DNA of 64,000 nt from Cephalotrichum gorgonifer (lineage: Eukaryota; Ascomycota; Sordariomycetes; Microascales; Microascaceae). Where the stretch lies: positions 1,642,693-1,706,692 of the forward strand of contig ONZQ02000004.1 in the NCBI GenBank assembly GCA_900312665.1, given 5' to 3'. Every line of letters begins with the position of its first letter. Positions within the stretch are counted from its first letter, which is position 1. The notes beneath the pieces were generated by a model. The model searched no databases. It worked only from the letters and a program-made list of their open reading frames with translations, and had not been told where the DNA came from. Positions 11,868 through 23,125 of the stretch are shown here, in pieces. A program made the position numbers and the translations under genes.

Positions 11868-13824
11868 ATTACATCTCATACCGTCGTCATCTAAATCGGG
11901 CCTTTCCTTCCCCGCGCTACTCAACCTATTAACACTTCATCTCATACTTTGCGTCTGTATATGTTGCAGCGGCACCCAGCACAGCGCTGCAGGCTTCGTT
12001 ATATTCCCTTTGTCTACCTGGCATTATCCGTCTTCCTCGAGGTTATCGTCCTTCTTCTTTCTTTCCTTCATCCGTTTACACATTGTCAGGCTAGAATACT
12101 TCCTTTTCTCTCTCTCGAGTTGTTGGGCGGAGGCACTTGGTACGAATTTTTGTACCCAAAAAGATTTTCTGGTTTCTTATCCTGGTTGTGCATTCCCCCT
12201 TCTGTTATAAAGACGACGACTGCTAATCGTTTGGTAAAAACAAATCTACACCCTCTTGGGGTGAGAGGAGTCACGAAAGAAATCTGGGCGACCTCTCTAT
12301 TTTCTCTTCCTATGCTGTCATGTTCACCCGCCCATGGACTTTTAGATATGATTCTTTTTTTCCCTTTTTACACGGTTATACCCCCTCTTTTTCTCTATTC
12401 CCATTTGTACTTGAGACTTGATTTGGCGGGAGCAGGGTGGGAGATGCGCAAGGCGAGGTTTGGAGAAGGCAATCAACGGAAGGGGCAAGGGGATGACACT
12501 GATACTGAAAGACATAGCACATTTCCTGTTTCTCTTTCCATATGCTGTTTGATTTCACTTACCCTTTTGATCCGAGACAGGTTCTTGGATCAGGGAAGGG
12601 ACGAGAACCAACACCAGGAAACGAAGTGAGGTCACCCCGTTTGGAGGAGGAAGGCGTACATGGGAATCAACAGGATATGGAGGAGTTGGCAGGCCAATGC
12701 ATTCGGGGTGGCGATACGATATCCGTTCTATATATCCGTGATAATACTATCAACCCGCTGAGTGAGTGTTTGTCTCTCTAAAGTGTTCTCTTTTGTTTCC
12801 ATAACCCCTAGGAGGGGTAGGAAGGATGTACGTAGCGGGTTCCCGTGGAGGGGGCGGAACGGCCCGTATCTCGTCCCCTGGGTCGGGAACTGATCGAAGT
12901 CGCCGGCCGGGGAATCTGATATTACGGTGAACCTGGTTTCCCTTCCACCTAGACCCTCCTCCCATGTATCCTTGTTTCTGCCACTTGATTTAGCCGCATA
13001 CCAGGAAGAGCTTGATTTGGGGATGACATGTGTTGCCTTGGGTAAATCCTACGGGCTGTCGGGAGGGGGCGTTCCCGAGAGTTTGGGTCCGTTCGCCGAC
13101 AGAACCAGGCTCCCAGGGGGGCGTGTGTGAGATGTATCTACGGGTAACCTCGAGGTAATAGAGGATAGAGAATACGTTTACCCCTGTGGCCTGTCTCCGT
13201 CGGGAAACTTGACATTGTTGTAGCTGGACAGACTTCAGGTCCAGCTCTGTGTGCTATGTGAAATGATATTGTTACGACATGAAGAGGCCTGCGCTCTCGT
13301 TCCTTTGGGCTTATATACCTGTATAATGAAGGATGGCGCTAGACAGATAGTGTAGCATCTCATCCGACACGCCACATGATTTAAGGGGCTGAAATATGGG
13401 CGAGGGATATCTGCAGCTTTCACTTTCTTTATACTATGCGTATTCTGCTTTCATGTAGCAAGATCAAGAAATTCCCATGTAGGTGAAGATCGAAGCTAAG
13501 TAAGTGGTGGAGAGCCAAGGATCAAGGTCTGTTATAAAGGTACTTTAGGTCAGCGCCTAATCCAATACAACCACAATGTACTTCCCTAATCTTTCAATGT
13601 TCATCCTGGTGCCTGAAATTCACCCCCGACGTTGACTCTGGCCCCGACAACCCGGACAACCCGCGACATAGCCATTGGCAACCATTTTCATTCCGAGACC
13701 TGTCGGGCATCCGTGGTTAAACTTCTATTCCCTAGCAAACCTTCCTCGTCCGAATAATAACCCCCCCAAACCCCCCCCCCCCCCCCCGCCTCCTTCCACT
13801 AGAGTGCGTGGGAAGGCAGTGAAC
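11868..13824. other. velB 3' flank and PAC2 promoter region
   Basis: About 2 kb between two plus-strand genes. A plus-strand frame of 226 codons (11949-12629) is T/C-rich, gives mostly Leu/Phe/Ser strings and has no motif; I treat it as velB 3' UTR or spacer. The stretch just before 13825 carries a 17-base C run. Confidence 0.5.
13771..13787 (+). repeat. Poly(C) tract, 17 bases, in PAC2 leader
   Basis: Seventeen C in a row, preceded by seven C and AAA, ending 37 bases before the PAC2 start codon. It is probably within the 5' UTR or core promoter. Such runs are prone to length errors in sequencing. Confidence 0.9.
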
Positions 13825-15837
13825 ATGGCGTCAACTCCAATGGTCGGCCAAAGGCTGTCCTACGATGACCTCGTCTGTACGGTCCGGTACGTGGGCGAAG
13901 TCGCAGGGACATCAGGTGCCTGGCTGGGTGTCGAATGGGACGACCCCACCAGGGGAAAGCACGACGGAAGCCACAAAGGCGTCAAGTACTTTGAGTGTAA
14001 TTCGTCCCCTCCCTAAGACCTCTGGCCCCGCCTATCGCCGGATCTAGTTGTGATGACAGGCATGAGTATGAAACCAACACAAGAAGCTCACTGTGTCACG
14101 TTCTCTAGGCCTCTCCAAGTCGTCTACAGCAGCATCATTTGTCCGCCCCTCGCGCCCCTCCCAGGCGCCCCAGAGTTTCATCTCGGCGCTCCACGAGAAG
14201 TACGCTTCCGAGGTCGACTCGGCAAACCGCGCCATCTCGTCGGGCAGGCTCATCGAGATCTCGGGGAAGGTGGTCGAGGAGGTGGGTTTCGACAAGATCC
14301 GGCGGCAGCTGGCCAGGGTGGGGGACCTGAAGATAGTCATCCTCAACGGAATGAGGGTCGGTTGGGCTGTCGGGGAGGGGGAGGCGAGCGTCGCGGAGAC
14401 TTGTCCGAAGATCACGGAGCTGGACCTGAGCCATAACCTGTTCGTGGACTTTGGGACTTCGGTGGGCGTCTGTAGGGATCTGCCGGAGCTGAGGAGCTTG
14501 AGACTGAAGTGAGTTCTTACTACGGAGGATCTCGTTTTCCCCGGGATGTGGTTATGACGAGACTGGCAGCTAACGGGCGCCTACTTCCCCCCGGCAGTGG
14601 TAATCGGTTTCAAGACGTTTTGGGAGACGAGTGGATACAGAATGCCGGTTCGGTCTTCAGCGGTGTGAAGGAGCTGGCATTGGAGGAGACATTTCTACGG
14701 TGGGACGAGATATGCCACATCGCGAGGAAGTTCGGGTCTCTAGCCAGTCTCAGCTGTGGCACAAACCAGCTCGCAGCCATTTCTGGCCCACTTCCCGCCG
14801 CCCTATCCTCGACACTCACTATCCTGAACCTCGAATGGAACGGGTTCACCGCCCTCTCCGACCTGACCATGCTCTCATCCCTCACCTCCCTACGCAACCT
14901 CCATCTCAAGGGGAACAACATCTCAGCTCTCACATCCAACCCATCCTCCTCCTCCGCCGCCGTGCCTACGTTCCCGGAATCCATCCAGTACGTGGACCTC
15001 TCGTACAACCAGGTCCCGTCCTGGTCCTTCGTCGACAGCCTGCACGTCGTCTTTCCGGGTCTCACGGCTCTCCGCATCGCCCACAACCCCATCTACGGCA
15101 GCACAGAGCAGTCGAACACGCAGCAGGGGCCGTCCCTCTCGGCTACCACGACTGAGGAGGCCCACATGATCACCATCGCGCGGCTCCCGCGGCTGCGCAC
15201 CCTGAACTTCGCCACCGTGTCGGACAGCGACCGGTCCAACGCCGAGATGTTCTACCTCTCGCGCGTCGCGAAGGAGCTCGCAGCCGTCCCGGAGGGAGCT
15301 GAGTCGGAGGTCCTGAAGGCCCACCCCCGCTACGAGGAGCTGTGCGCGCTGCACGGGACGCCGGACGTGATTAGGCGGCAGGAGACCAACCCGGAGTTCC
15401 TCGAGTCCAGGCTAATCAACGTCACGTTCCGGTACGTCGGCGGCGGCGGGGAGGTGCCCATCACGAAGACGAAGGATATCCCGAACTCATTTGACATATA
15501 CGCGGTGAAGGGGATGACGGCGAGGATGTTTGGCCTCTCGCCTCTACGGATCCGACTCTTCTGGGAGACGGGCGAGTGGGATCCCGTTGCGGGGTTTGAC
15601 GAGCAGGAGGGGGATAGCAGCGACGAGGAGGAAGAAGTGGCGGAGGCGGAGATGGAATGGGTTGTGGGAGGGCCGGCGGGGGGGGATGAGGAGGGGCATA
15701 GGGGCTGGGAGGGGGTATCGGCGGGGGCGACGGCGGGAAGGTGGGTGAAGAGGGAAGCTGAGCTGAGGGATAGTCCCAGGGCGTTAAAGTTTTGCGTTGA
15801 TGGGCAAGAAGCGAAGATCCGGGTGGAGGATAAGTAG
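13825..15837 (+). CDS. PAC2: Tubulin-folding cofactor E (TBCE/Pac2), three exons
   Basis: Exons 13825-13996, 14109-14508 and 14598-15837 encode 603 aa. Cofactor E binds alpha-tubulin and takes part in assembly of the alpha/beta heterodimer in the cytosol. The N-terminal CAP-Gly domain (about residues 5-80) shows VGEVAGTSGAWLGVEWDD, GKHDGSHKGVKYFEC and SFVRP. Leucine-rich repeats follow (about 130-330): ITELDLSHNLF, LRSLRLNGNRF, LTILNLEWNGF, LRNLHLKGNNIS, IQYVDLSYNQV and LTALRIAHNPI. A ubiquitin-like C-terminal domain begins at LINVTFRYV and ends CVDGQEAKIRVEDK. This UBL part contains an acidic Gly/Glu-rich insertion (about residues 525-580), which looks like a disordered loop. Introns are phase 1 and 2 with good junctions. 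The CAP-Gly + LRR + UBL order is diagnostic. Confidence 0.92.
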
Positions 15838-16708
15838 GTGAGATGGGATCGGGGCAGCTAGGGGCACGGGGTGTGTGTCTGGTTGGACCCAGGTGTATCC
15901 ATCTACTGCAAGGCCATTCTCATGGGAAATGGACCTACTACCCGTTGAGAAAGGATACAATTCTGGGAATGTGGCATTGTGATGTAAACAAGGCCGAGCA
16001 TTTCATGAACAGTACCGATATATCCGGGACTACATGTAGGACTCGTCACCTCGGTCGTCTCGGCCGGTGGGTGGGGACGAGGAAGTCATTGTCCGAGGGG
16101 CCGAGCCCGCGAATGTGGACAACTGCAGCGGAAACGCCGGAGGGGGCAATGACACATATCATGTCACCCTAGTTAGTAATTTCTCTAGTCCCACCCATGT
16201 TTCTAACCTTCAGCAACTGAAATCAGTTGGCGTGGTTACCCCTTGTCCTGCGCCTCTTGACCAAGTCTGTTACAAATCTGCGTTGGGAGGGCGCAGAGTT
16301 GTGAGGCGTCTCGCCCGGAAGTAAGCGGGGGTTCTAAAGTCCGACGCATGCCAGTGGGGTGGCGGTGGGGCAGTTTGAGATCGCTACTGAGCAGCCCACT
16401 TGCATGTTATACCGGCTTTGAGTGATATGCGAATCGTGGCACGCACTAACGTCGGTGTCGGGCGGACGTGAAATCAGCGAATATCTGCGCGTTGTTGACG
16501 AGTTAGCTAGCGGTAGGAGTAGGTATATAATTAGCTCGCCCTGTGCCCAGGAAAAACATCATATCAATTCAATTCACCTCAACTCGACTGAGCATTATAG
16601 TTTACTGCTTCCAGCTTATATATACCCTACAGCAACCCGCCCAAGACTTGCACGAAAGGCTTTTAAACTTGTTGTACCTCAGAGCATACCCTCACCCCGT
16701 CCTACATA
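15838..16708. other. Intergenic, promoter of aldo-keto reductase
   Basis: No supported gene. Short overlapping frames here lack motifs. The right end holds a TATA-like element and presumably the leader of the gene at 16709. Confidence 0.5.
16524..16530 (+). promoter_or_regulatory. TATA box of the aldo-keto reductase gene
   Basis: TATATAA, 185 bases upstream of the ATG at 16709, in an otherwise mixed-composition stretch. The position suits a TATA box with a leader of about 150 bases. Confidence 0.45.
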
Positions 16709-17862
16709 ATGGTCCAGCTCGCCGGAAAGGAAATTGGCCCCATTGGCTTCGGCCTCATGGGTAGGTTCAAACAAGGCTAACGCGCACCGCCCTTCTCAAA
16801 CTCCTGCCTCGTGCTAACGCCTCCCTCCCCCAGGTCTCACATGGCGCCAGACTCCCTGCCCCGAAGAGCAGGCCTTCGAGGCCATGCGCGCCGCTATTGC
16901 TGCGGGAAGCACCTTCTGGAACGGCGGCGAGTTCTACGGTACGCCGACATACAACAGCATGACGCTCCTTGAACGCTACTTCTCCAGATACCCCGAGGAC
17001 GCCACCAAGGTTGTCCTCAGCATGAAGGGCGCCCTCGGTGAGCATCTCGTACCGGACTCGTCGCCCGAGGGTCTGCGAAGGTCGGTGGACAACATCACGG
17101 GCCAGCTCAAGGGGAGGAAGGCGGTAGACCTGTTCGAGTGTGCGAGGCGGGACCCCAACCGGCCCCTCGAGGAGACGCTTGGGATTTTGAAAAAGGAGTA
17201 CATCGATACGGGGAAGATTGGGGGTATTTCGCTCTCGGAGGTCTCGGCGGCGACGATCCACGAGGCGGTCAAGGTTACAAAGGTCGCGGCGGTCGAGGTC
17301 GAGCTGAGCCTGTGGTCTACCGATCCTCTCGAGAACGGTGTCGCCGCCGCGTGCGCCCAGTATAACATCCCCCTGGTTGCCTACTCCCCCCTAGGCCGCG
17401 GTGTACGTTGGAAACCCTTCCCACCCCCCTGGGGTCTATACAATGCGCGATTTGTCACAGTACGAGCCAAGCTAACACGACGAAATACCAATGCAGATGC
17501 TCACCGGACAACTTAAGTCTTTCGAGGACATCCCCGAGGGCGACTTCCGCCGCCTCCTCCCGCGCTTTCAGCCAGAGAACTTCCAGATCAACCTCGAGCT
17601 CGTGGGCCAACTTCAGAACTTGGCCGCGAAGAAGGGCTGCACGCCCTCGCAGCTCGCCATCGGCTGGGTCCTGGCCCTCGCGCGGCGTCCAGGGATGCCA
17701 GTCATCATCCCCATCCCCGGCGCCACCACGGCGGCGAGAGCCAAAGAGAACTCGGTGGTTGTAGAGCTTACCGATGCCGAGATGGCGGAGATCGACGCCG
17801 TTCTGGCAAAGTTCAAGGTTGTAGGCGGGCGATACGCCGAGGGTATGGCTATCAATGGTTAA
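16709..17862 (+). CDS. Aldo-keto reductase, pyridoxal-reductase type
   Basis: Exons 16709-16760, 16834-17402 and 17497-17862 encode 328 aa, the usual AKR length. Fungal pyridoxal reductases (AKR8) reduce pyridoxal to pyridoxine with NADPH in the cytosol. Seen in the sequence: N-terminal IGPIGFGLMGLTWRQ; the active-site strand FWNGGEFYGTP with the catalytic Tyr, where the classical Asp-Thr-Ala is replaced; the catalytic Lys in VVLSMKGAL; VDLFECARRDPNRPLEET; GKIGGISLSEVS; ELSLWSTDPLENG; LVAYSPLGRGMLTGQLKS; and the NADPH-binding PIPGATTAARAKEN. Introns are phase 1 and phase 0 with CTAAC branch sites. The LFECARRDP signature favours pyridoxal reductase over other AKRs. The pyridoxal kinase gene at 46.4 kb acts on the same vitamer pool. 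Confidence 0.88.
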
Positions 17863-18782
17863 GGGGGCTAGTTGGATTGGGGTGACTGCTATGGCATGGA
17901 AGACCCTTAGGAGTGTGTTAGTATCATGGTTGACGAATTGATATAACGAGAAGATTCGGTGGATAGAAGGAGGAGTCAGGTTTTGTGATTTTGTCCACAG
18001 CCAGGCCCTTACGGGCCTGTTGAGAATTGCAGAATTCATAGAATGAATTGAACATCATTTGCAGATTGGGTGGAACAGGATGAGGCTTCCGGGATGGCTT
18101 ACCGATTGTTATTACATAGCCTAAGATAGGCCGAGAGAAGCCGTTGTTGGCTGAATAAGTTGGCCCTACATTGTGTAGGAAGTTTTGTTTTTCTCTCTGA
18201 AATGCTGGTATGAATATGTTGAGATGAAACAGAAGGTAAAAGCTTGGATACTAGGATCAAATCAGCAGGCGTCGTGCATCAGAACCACCATGAGCCAGTG
18301 GAGCTGTCACGTGTCGGGGCCTGCATCCATAAACCCCACCAAGCGAGCCCCGCAGGAAGCATTGTAGCTTCGAGGAGATGATGTCTATTGCGCGGAATTG
18401 TCTCCAAAAAAAGAACTGGGTATTGGTAGACTTGAATCAATGCGCAAATTCTAGGTTGTATTGCACACGAAGAGTACCTGGTATAGTAATTTGAGCCGCC
18501 TCTTTCACCTGTCCCGTACTCGTAACTCTAGGAACAGAAGAGGTAGCCTCCGTCACGCAATCTTTCCCCACCTGGGCCTGAACCCGAACTAAACCTTCCA
18601 ACCTCACTTGACGACGAGCCCACATAAACATAGATTCTCTCTCATCGGATCTCATCACCAGAGCAAGGAAAAGGCGCTCTTTAAATCCTGTGTTGTTCAG
18701 ATTGAACCCCCCTCATAATCCCTCACACGACTCTCATTCGCTTGTCACATTTCTAAGTCCCTGTCCTAGCTGCGACCACAAA
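17863..18782. other. Intergenic, MDE1 upstream region
   Basis: No supported gene between the aldo-keto reductase stop and the MDE1 start. One exact TACTCGTA octamer lies at 18517-18524. The right half is presumably the MDE1 promoter. Confidence 0.5.
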
Positions 18783-19670
18783 ATGGCATCTGAGGCGGCC
18801 GATCAAAGGGGGAACAATGACCATCTCGTCGAGTCTAATGATCCCGACCACCCTGCGAACCTGATACCCTCTCTATGCGCCAAGTTCTGGACTTTGGGGT
18901 GGGTCACCGGGACGGGCGGCGGGTGTTCCATCCGCGAAGAGTATGTATCCAGGCATCACGTTTCAGCAGCCCACTACTAGTGCCCCCTACCGAAACAGCG
19001 GGAATCCAGAAGGATGTGAGACGGGCTGCCCACTAACTCGCCGCGCAGGGACCTGGTATACATCGCCCCCTCTGGCGTCCAGAAGGAGCTCATGAAGCCA
19101 GCCGACATCTACGTCCTCTCACTCCCCCATCAAGTTCCCTCCACCCCGCGCACCTACATCCGTTCGCCCCCGGCCTTCAAACCCTCGCAGTGCACGCCTC
19201 TCTTCCTCGCCGCCTTCACCCGCCGTGGTGCCGGCTGCTGCATCCACACGCACTCCCAATGGGCCGTCCTCGTCACGCTCCTCCTTGAGTCTGCACCCGC
19301 CACCGAGTCCCGCCGCGTCTTCGAGATCAACAATATCGAGCAGATCAAGGGCTTCGGTAAAGGCCCCGGGAAGGTGGGGAACCTGGGCTACCACGACACG
19401 CTGCGGATACCCGTCATTGAGAACACGGCCCATGAGGAGGATCTGACTGAGTTCCTGGAAGACGCCATGGACGAATTCCCCGACGCGTACGCCGTGCTGG
19501 TGAGGAGGCACGGGGTTTACGTGTGGGGGGACAACGTGCATAAGGCGAAGACGATGTGCGAGAGCTTGGATTATTTGTTCCGGCTGGCAGTGGAGATGAG
19601 GCAGTTGGGGATCCCTTGGATTTCTGACATTCCTGTTGTTCAGCCAAGGAGGAAAGCTGTCGAGCAATAG
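18783..19670 (+). CDS. MDE1: Methylthioribulose-1-phosphate dehydratase
   Basis: Exons 18783-18940 and 19049-19670 encode 259 aa. The enzyme (MtnB; class II aldolase/adducin fold, zinc-dependent) dehydrates 5-methylthioribulose-1-phosphate in the cytosolic methionine salvage pathway. Visible motifs are LCAKFWTLGWVTGTGGGCSI at the N-terminus, YIAPSGVQKELM, the zinc-binding CCIHTHSQWAVL with its HxH pair, FEINNIEQIKGFG, LRIPVIENTAHEEDLTE, and the third metal-ligand region AVLVRRHGVYVWG. The phase-2 intron joins IREE to DLVYIAP exactly. The segment QVPSTPRTYIRSPPAFKPSQ before CTPLFLAAF is a variable linker. Downstream, SEC20 is convergent only 100 bases away, so the 3' UTRs probably overlap. Confidence 0.93.
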
Positions 19671-19770
19671 AGAAGTCGTGGGAGGGTGTGACATAAATCC
19701 GCGTTATTTTCCCATGCCCCTGCAAGGTAAAAGCTTTATTCAGTAGTAGACTCATTATACTCAACATGCA

Positions 19771-21019
19771 TCATAATTCGTCCTTAACGGTGGCGCCTTC
19801 GCTCTGGGGCCTATCACCACCAACCTCCCAGTCGCCCTGCGGCTCCGGATCACCCTCACCATCTACCATCCTTCCAACCTTCTCCACCAAAGTGTCCGGA
19901 TCGCCTTCTGTCTCATCCCGCGACTCGTGCGCTACCTCGGCCGTCGGCAGACTCTCGTCAGGTAGCCCTTCAACAGAAACCCCTTGGGCCTGGCTAACCT
20001 CCTGCACGATCGCCTTCTCCCCCCCGGACCGCACCACGACGGAACCCACCCCAACACCTGTCCGGAACACGAGCCGCAGCGGCAGCCAAACGATCCACCA
20101 CAAGGGCCCGTAGAGTAGCCGCCGGAACACGAGCCACGCAAGAGTGACGAGAAGCATGTACAGCGACGTCTGTAAGTACCACGTATCGCTCTTTTGCGAT
20201 TTCACCAGCGTCGAGACCAGCTGCCTCGACGACGCGAGCATGGAGTCCAGCGACATGTACGAATCGCCCATACTGCCCAGAGCGGCGGATGATTGCTCGA
20301 GCGTCTCGTGCGTTGCGGTGCTCAGCATCAGCGCCTTTTCGATATTGTCACGGAGGCGGTGGAGGCCCCTCGTGGCTTCGATGCTGGCGGAAACGACCTG
20401 CTGGTCCTCCTCTGTCAAGTTTGACGTCTGGTTCTTGCGGAAGGGGGGTTGGAGCGGGGCCTGGGCGTGGCCGTCCAGGGCGCCGTCGGCGGAGGACTGT
20501 TCCCCCGGGGCGGGCTCGGCGTATGATTTTAGGATCATCTCGCGCTCGAGGCGCTGGGCTTCCGCGAGGCTCTTCCGAGCTGACAGCTGGGCTTGTCGGA
20601 AGGAGACTCGGTAACTGTGATTCGGAGTCCGTTAGAACGCATGTCTTGATGAAGCCGGACAATAAGAAACGGCCGTGAAAGGCTGTAGAGGTAGAGGTCA
20701 CTTACACAGACAGATCCTTCTCCAGTCGCGAGAGGGCATCCCGCACCCTAGTCTTCTGGTGCTCCGCCTCGCTACCGGCGCGTCCCGGTCGCAGGTCCTC
20801 CACCTCCTCCCTCAGGATTTCGAGTTCATCCTCCTCCTCCCGTAGTATCTGGCTGATTTCGGAGCCCAGCTCGGCCGAAACCGTGTTCTCCTCATCGGCG
20901 CGCAGGGGCACGGAGCCAGGCACGAACTTGAGGCCGGCGAGGCGGTCGATCAGTTCCCGCAGCTGGGCGGTCGTCTCCTGTAGAGCTGTGAGTCGCTCTT
21001 GGAGACCTTCTAGAGACAT
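19771..21019 (-). CDS. SEC20: Golgi-to-ER SNARE Sec20, ending in KDEL
   Basis: Coding order: 21019-20706, then 20614-19771; 385 aa. Sec20 is a Qb-type SNARE of the ER that, with Ufe1, Use1 and the Dsl1 tether, receives COPI vesicles. The N-terminal half is coiled-coil (LQERLTALQETTAQLRELID; ILREEEDELEILREEVEDL). The SNARE-like helix follows (EEDQQVVSASIEATRGLHRL to about DSMLASSRQLVSTLVKS), then a TM segment beginning SLYMLLVTLAWLVF and a lumenal tail. The last four residues are KDEL, an ER-retrieval signal; the yeast protein is known to end in HDEL, which supports this assignment. The start is the ATG before SLEGLQERL. The intron is phase 2 with branch site CTAAC. The lumenal tail (about 90 residues, acidic, Gly/Glu/Asp-rich) looks disordered. 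Confidence 0.87.
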
Positions 21020-21379
21020 TTTAACGGTGTTGACTTCCCCACAACTTTTTTCTCGGTATCCGGAGGTGTGTCGACTGGCGGGTGGGTTTATGAAAGCTGT
21101 CCAATTTCTAAGTGACGAAATGGCAGGTTCCCGGGACAAATGAAGATAGTGATTACGTAATATACAGACCAAGCTTAGCTGGTTCGTCCCTGTTCAAAAT
21201 TTCTGGATGCATTCAGAGCTTCAAGACAGAGAGAGAGAGAGAGGCCCGAACACTGAGGACGTCTAACGACACCCCGACCGACCGTCCCCCCTCGAAGCGA
21301 CCGGCTTGTAGCCTCCCAATCGGGGACCCGACAAAACGACGACTCTACGCTAGCCACCCCGGCAACCCGAACCGCCAAG
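21020..21379. promoter_or_regulatory. Divergent promoter, SEC20 / mL53
   Basis: Only 360 bases separate the two ATGs, which point away from each other, so both promoters must lie here. A short GA repeat (AGAGAGAGAGAGAG, about 21230-21243) is the only simple feature. No TATA box is obvious. Confidence 0.55.
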
Positions 21380-21783
21380 ATGATGACCAAGTTCTTGACA
21401 GAGGTGACGACAAAGTTCAACCCTTTCTCGCCCAACGCGCGGTCTGCGCGGCTCTTCCTCTCGCTCCTACCTCCCGATGCGCGGAATACAATCGCCGTGA
21501 AGACGACTCTGCTTCCGCAGAGGTCGACGGAGCCGAGCTCTCTGAGTGTCAAATTCAGTACGTCGGAGCCTCCCGCTGCCCTCCGCCCAGTTCGGATCGG
21601 GTAGATCCCGCCGCGATATATGTTTGTCGGGTTAGAATGGTGCGGTTTAGCTAACAGTAGTCTACAGAGGATGGAATGGAGATGAAATTGGACTGCGAGA
21701 AGCTTCCGATTAAGAGTTTGGCGGAAGAGGTCGATCGGCACTCGAGGAAGCTGCAGAAGGCGGCTGATCTTTCCGATGGTTGA
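21380..21783 (+). CDS. MRPL44: Mitochondrial large-subunit ribosomal protein mL53
   Basis: Exons 21380-21557 and 21668-21783 encode 97 aa. The N-terminus, MTKFLTEVTTKFNPFSPNAR then SARLFLSLLPPDAR, matches the small thioredoxin-like mL53 family (yeast Mrpl44), part of the mitochondrial 54S subunit. The second exon gives KDGMEMKLDCEKLPIKSLAE and a basic helix. The phase-1 intron (GTACGT...CTACAG) joins SVKF to KDGMEM. Of the two adjacent Met codons the first is used here; the second is equally possible. Length agrees with the family. It is divergent from SEC20. Confidence 0.8.
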
Positions 21784-23125
21784 TGCTGGGGTCAGGGAGC
21801 TGGTGCACGGCTGCGAGGACATATTGTACGCTATCGATGTATAGATATAAACATGTGTAATGATACCATCATGATTCTACCTGCGTGTAAAGAGTTGAGC
21901 TCAGTTTGGCTGCCGGGGAGTGGTGAACAGCACGCCAACATGGGAATGCTTCGCAGATCGGGTCGCAGCACATCAAGAACATGCAAGATGTATCTGTGGT
22001 AAGGGTCCGGTAAATAAAGGGAAATAGGGGCTGATTGCCCGTTTCGCAGTCGTTAATACAACATGAAGCGTGTACTCGGGACAAACCGATCTATGAGTAT
22101 ATCGATTCGGCGGTTTGAAGAGCACATCCGTCAATGAAAACCTCTCCAGTTAATCGTATAGTTGGATGTTGGTACGAACCTACGAGTACATAACCTACTT
22201 GCTGTCTTGGACCTGGTAGATGGGTGTACGTATCAATGGCTGGGCGTCCGTGGGATTTATTTAATATCCGCACAGCCACCTGAGTTGCGGCTTCTGGTCT
22301 CTCTGCTCGCCCCTTATTGGCCCTCACCATAAAGTTGAGCAGAAGAATGGCCAGCAATCCTTGGTGCCAAAGCTTTGAATTGTATCCACCTCTACCTGCC
22401 AGCTTCCGACAGCCCGACCCAGCCTTCCAACCAACGCATCACACGCAGAAGCGCGAGATCTAGACCCGAGGTTAAAGGTGGGAGAGACCGCGGATTTTCG
22501 GTACATCCCCTGTGAGCACGACACTGTGCCACAAGCCGACATACTACCTACTCGCACGTCCAAGTACCGGCCTCGCTTCCGTATTGTACTCGTGTAGGTA
22601 TCTCCGAAATCTGAAGCCGGCAAGCGATTTTTCTTTGCCTCGGAGAAAAAGGCTAAATACGGCCACACCAACCTACCTACCTATCTCCCGGACCTGCCTA
22701 GGTGCTGGCGATAAATGTCGACACGAATCTTCCGCCTGCAGCACGTCCTGCAGCGCAGATCGGACCACAGCGCGATACACACACTAATGGTGACCCCTGG
22801 GCGGCACTCGTCGGCGGACCCGCCACTGCCACGACAGTGGCAGCAAGGACACCACTCAACAGCCCTCCCCCCCACCCACACCATGACGGCCCGCCCAATC
22901 GCGACATCAGCCACAACTACCCCTCCACCCCCTCACTCACTTTCACCTCGACCTTTGAATTCGCCATCGATCCTCTCCACCACCCGCCCAACCATTCCAC
23001 CCCCCACCTCCACCATATCTTCTCAACGAGTCTCCCAGATCGCTCGTCACCTGTCGAGCACCTCTGGCCCTTCGACTACGACTACCGATCACCACCACCA
23101 CCAGCCACCCCCGGAATCCTCAAAT
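21784..23125. other. Intergenic and IPP1 leader with in-frame extension
   Basis: The left part has no supported gene and contains TACGAGTA at 22181-22188. From 22715 a frame runs without a stop into the IPP1 coding sequence. It begins with an ATG and has further in-frame ATGs at 22787 and 22883. It is rich in Pro, Ser, Thr, His and Arg, with few acidic residues. It may be untranslated leader or an N-terminal extension. Confidence 0.5.

Noticed and set aside
11949..12629. 226-codon plus-strand frame downstream of velB
   Set aside because: Composition is that of pyrimidine-rich UTR (Leu/Phe/Ser/Pro strings), there is no motif, and a fitting start or splice structure is missing. Treated as velB 3' UTR or spacer.
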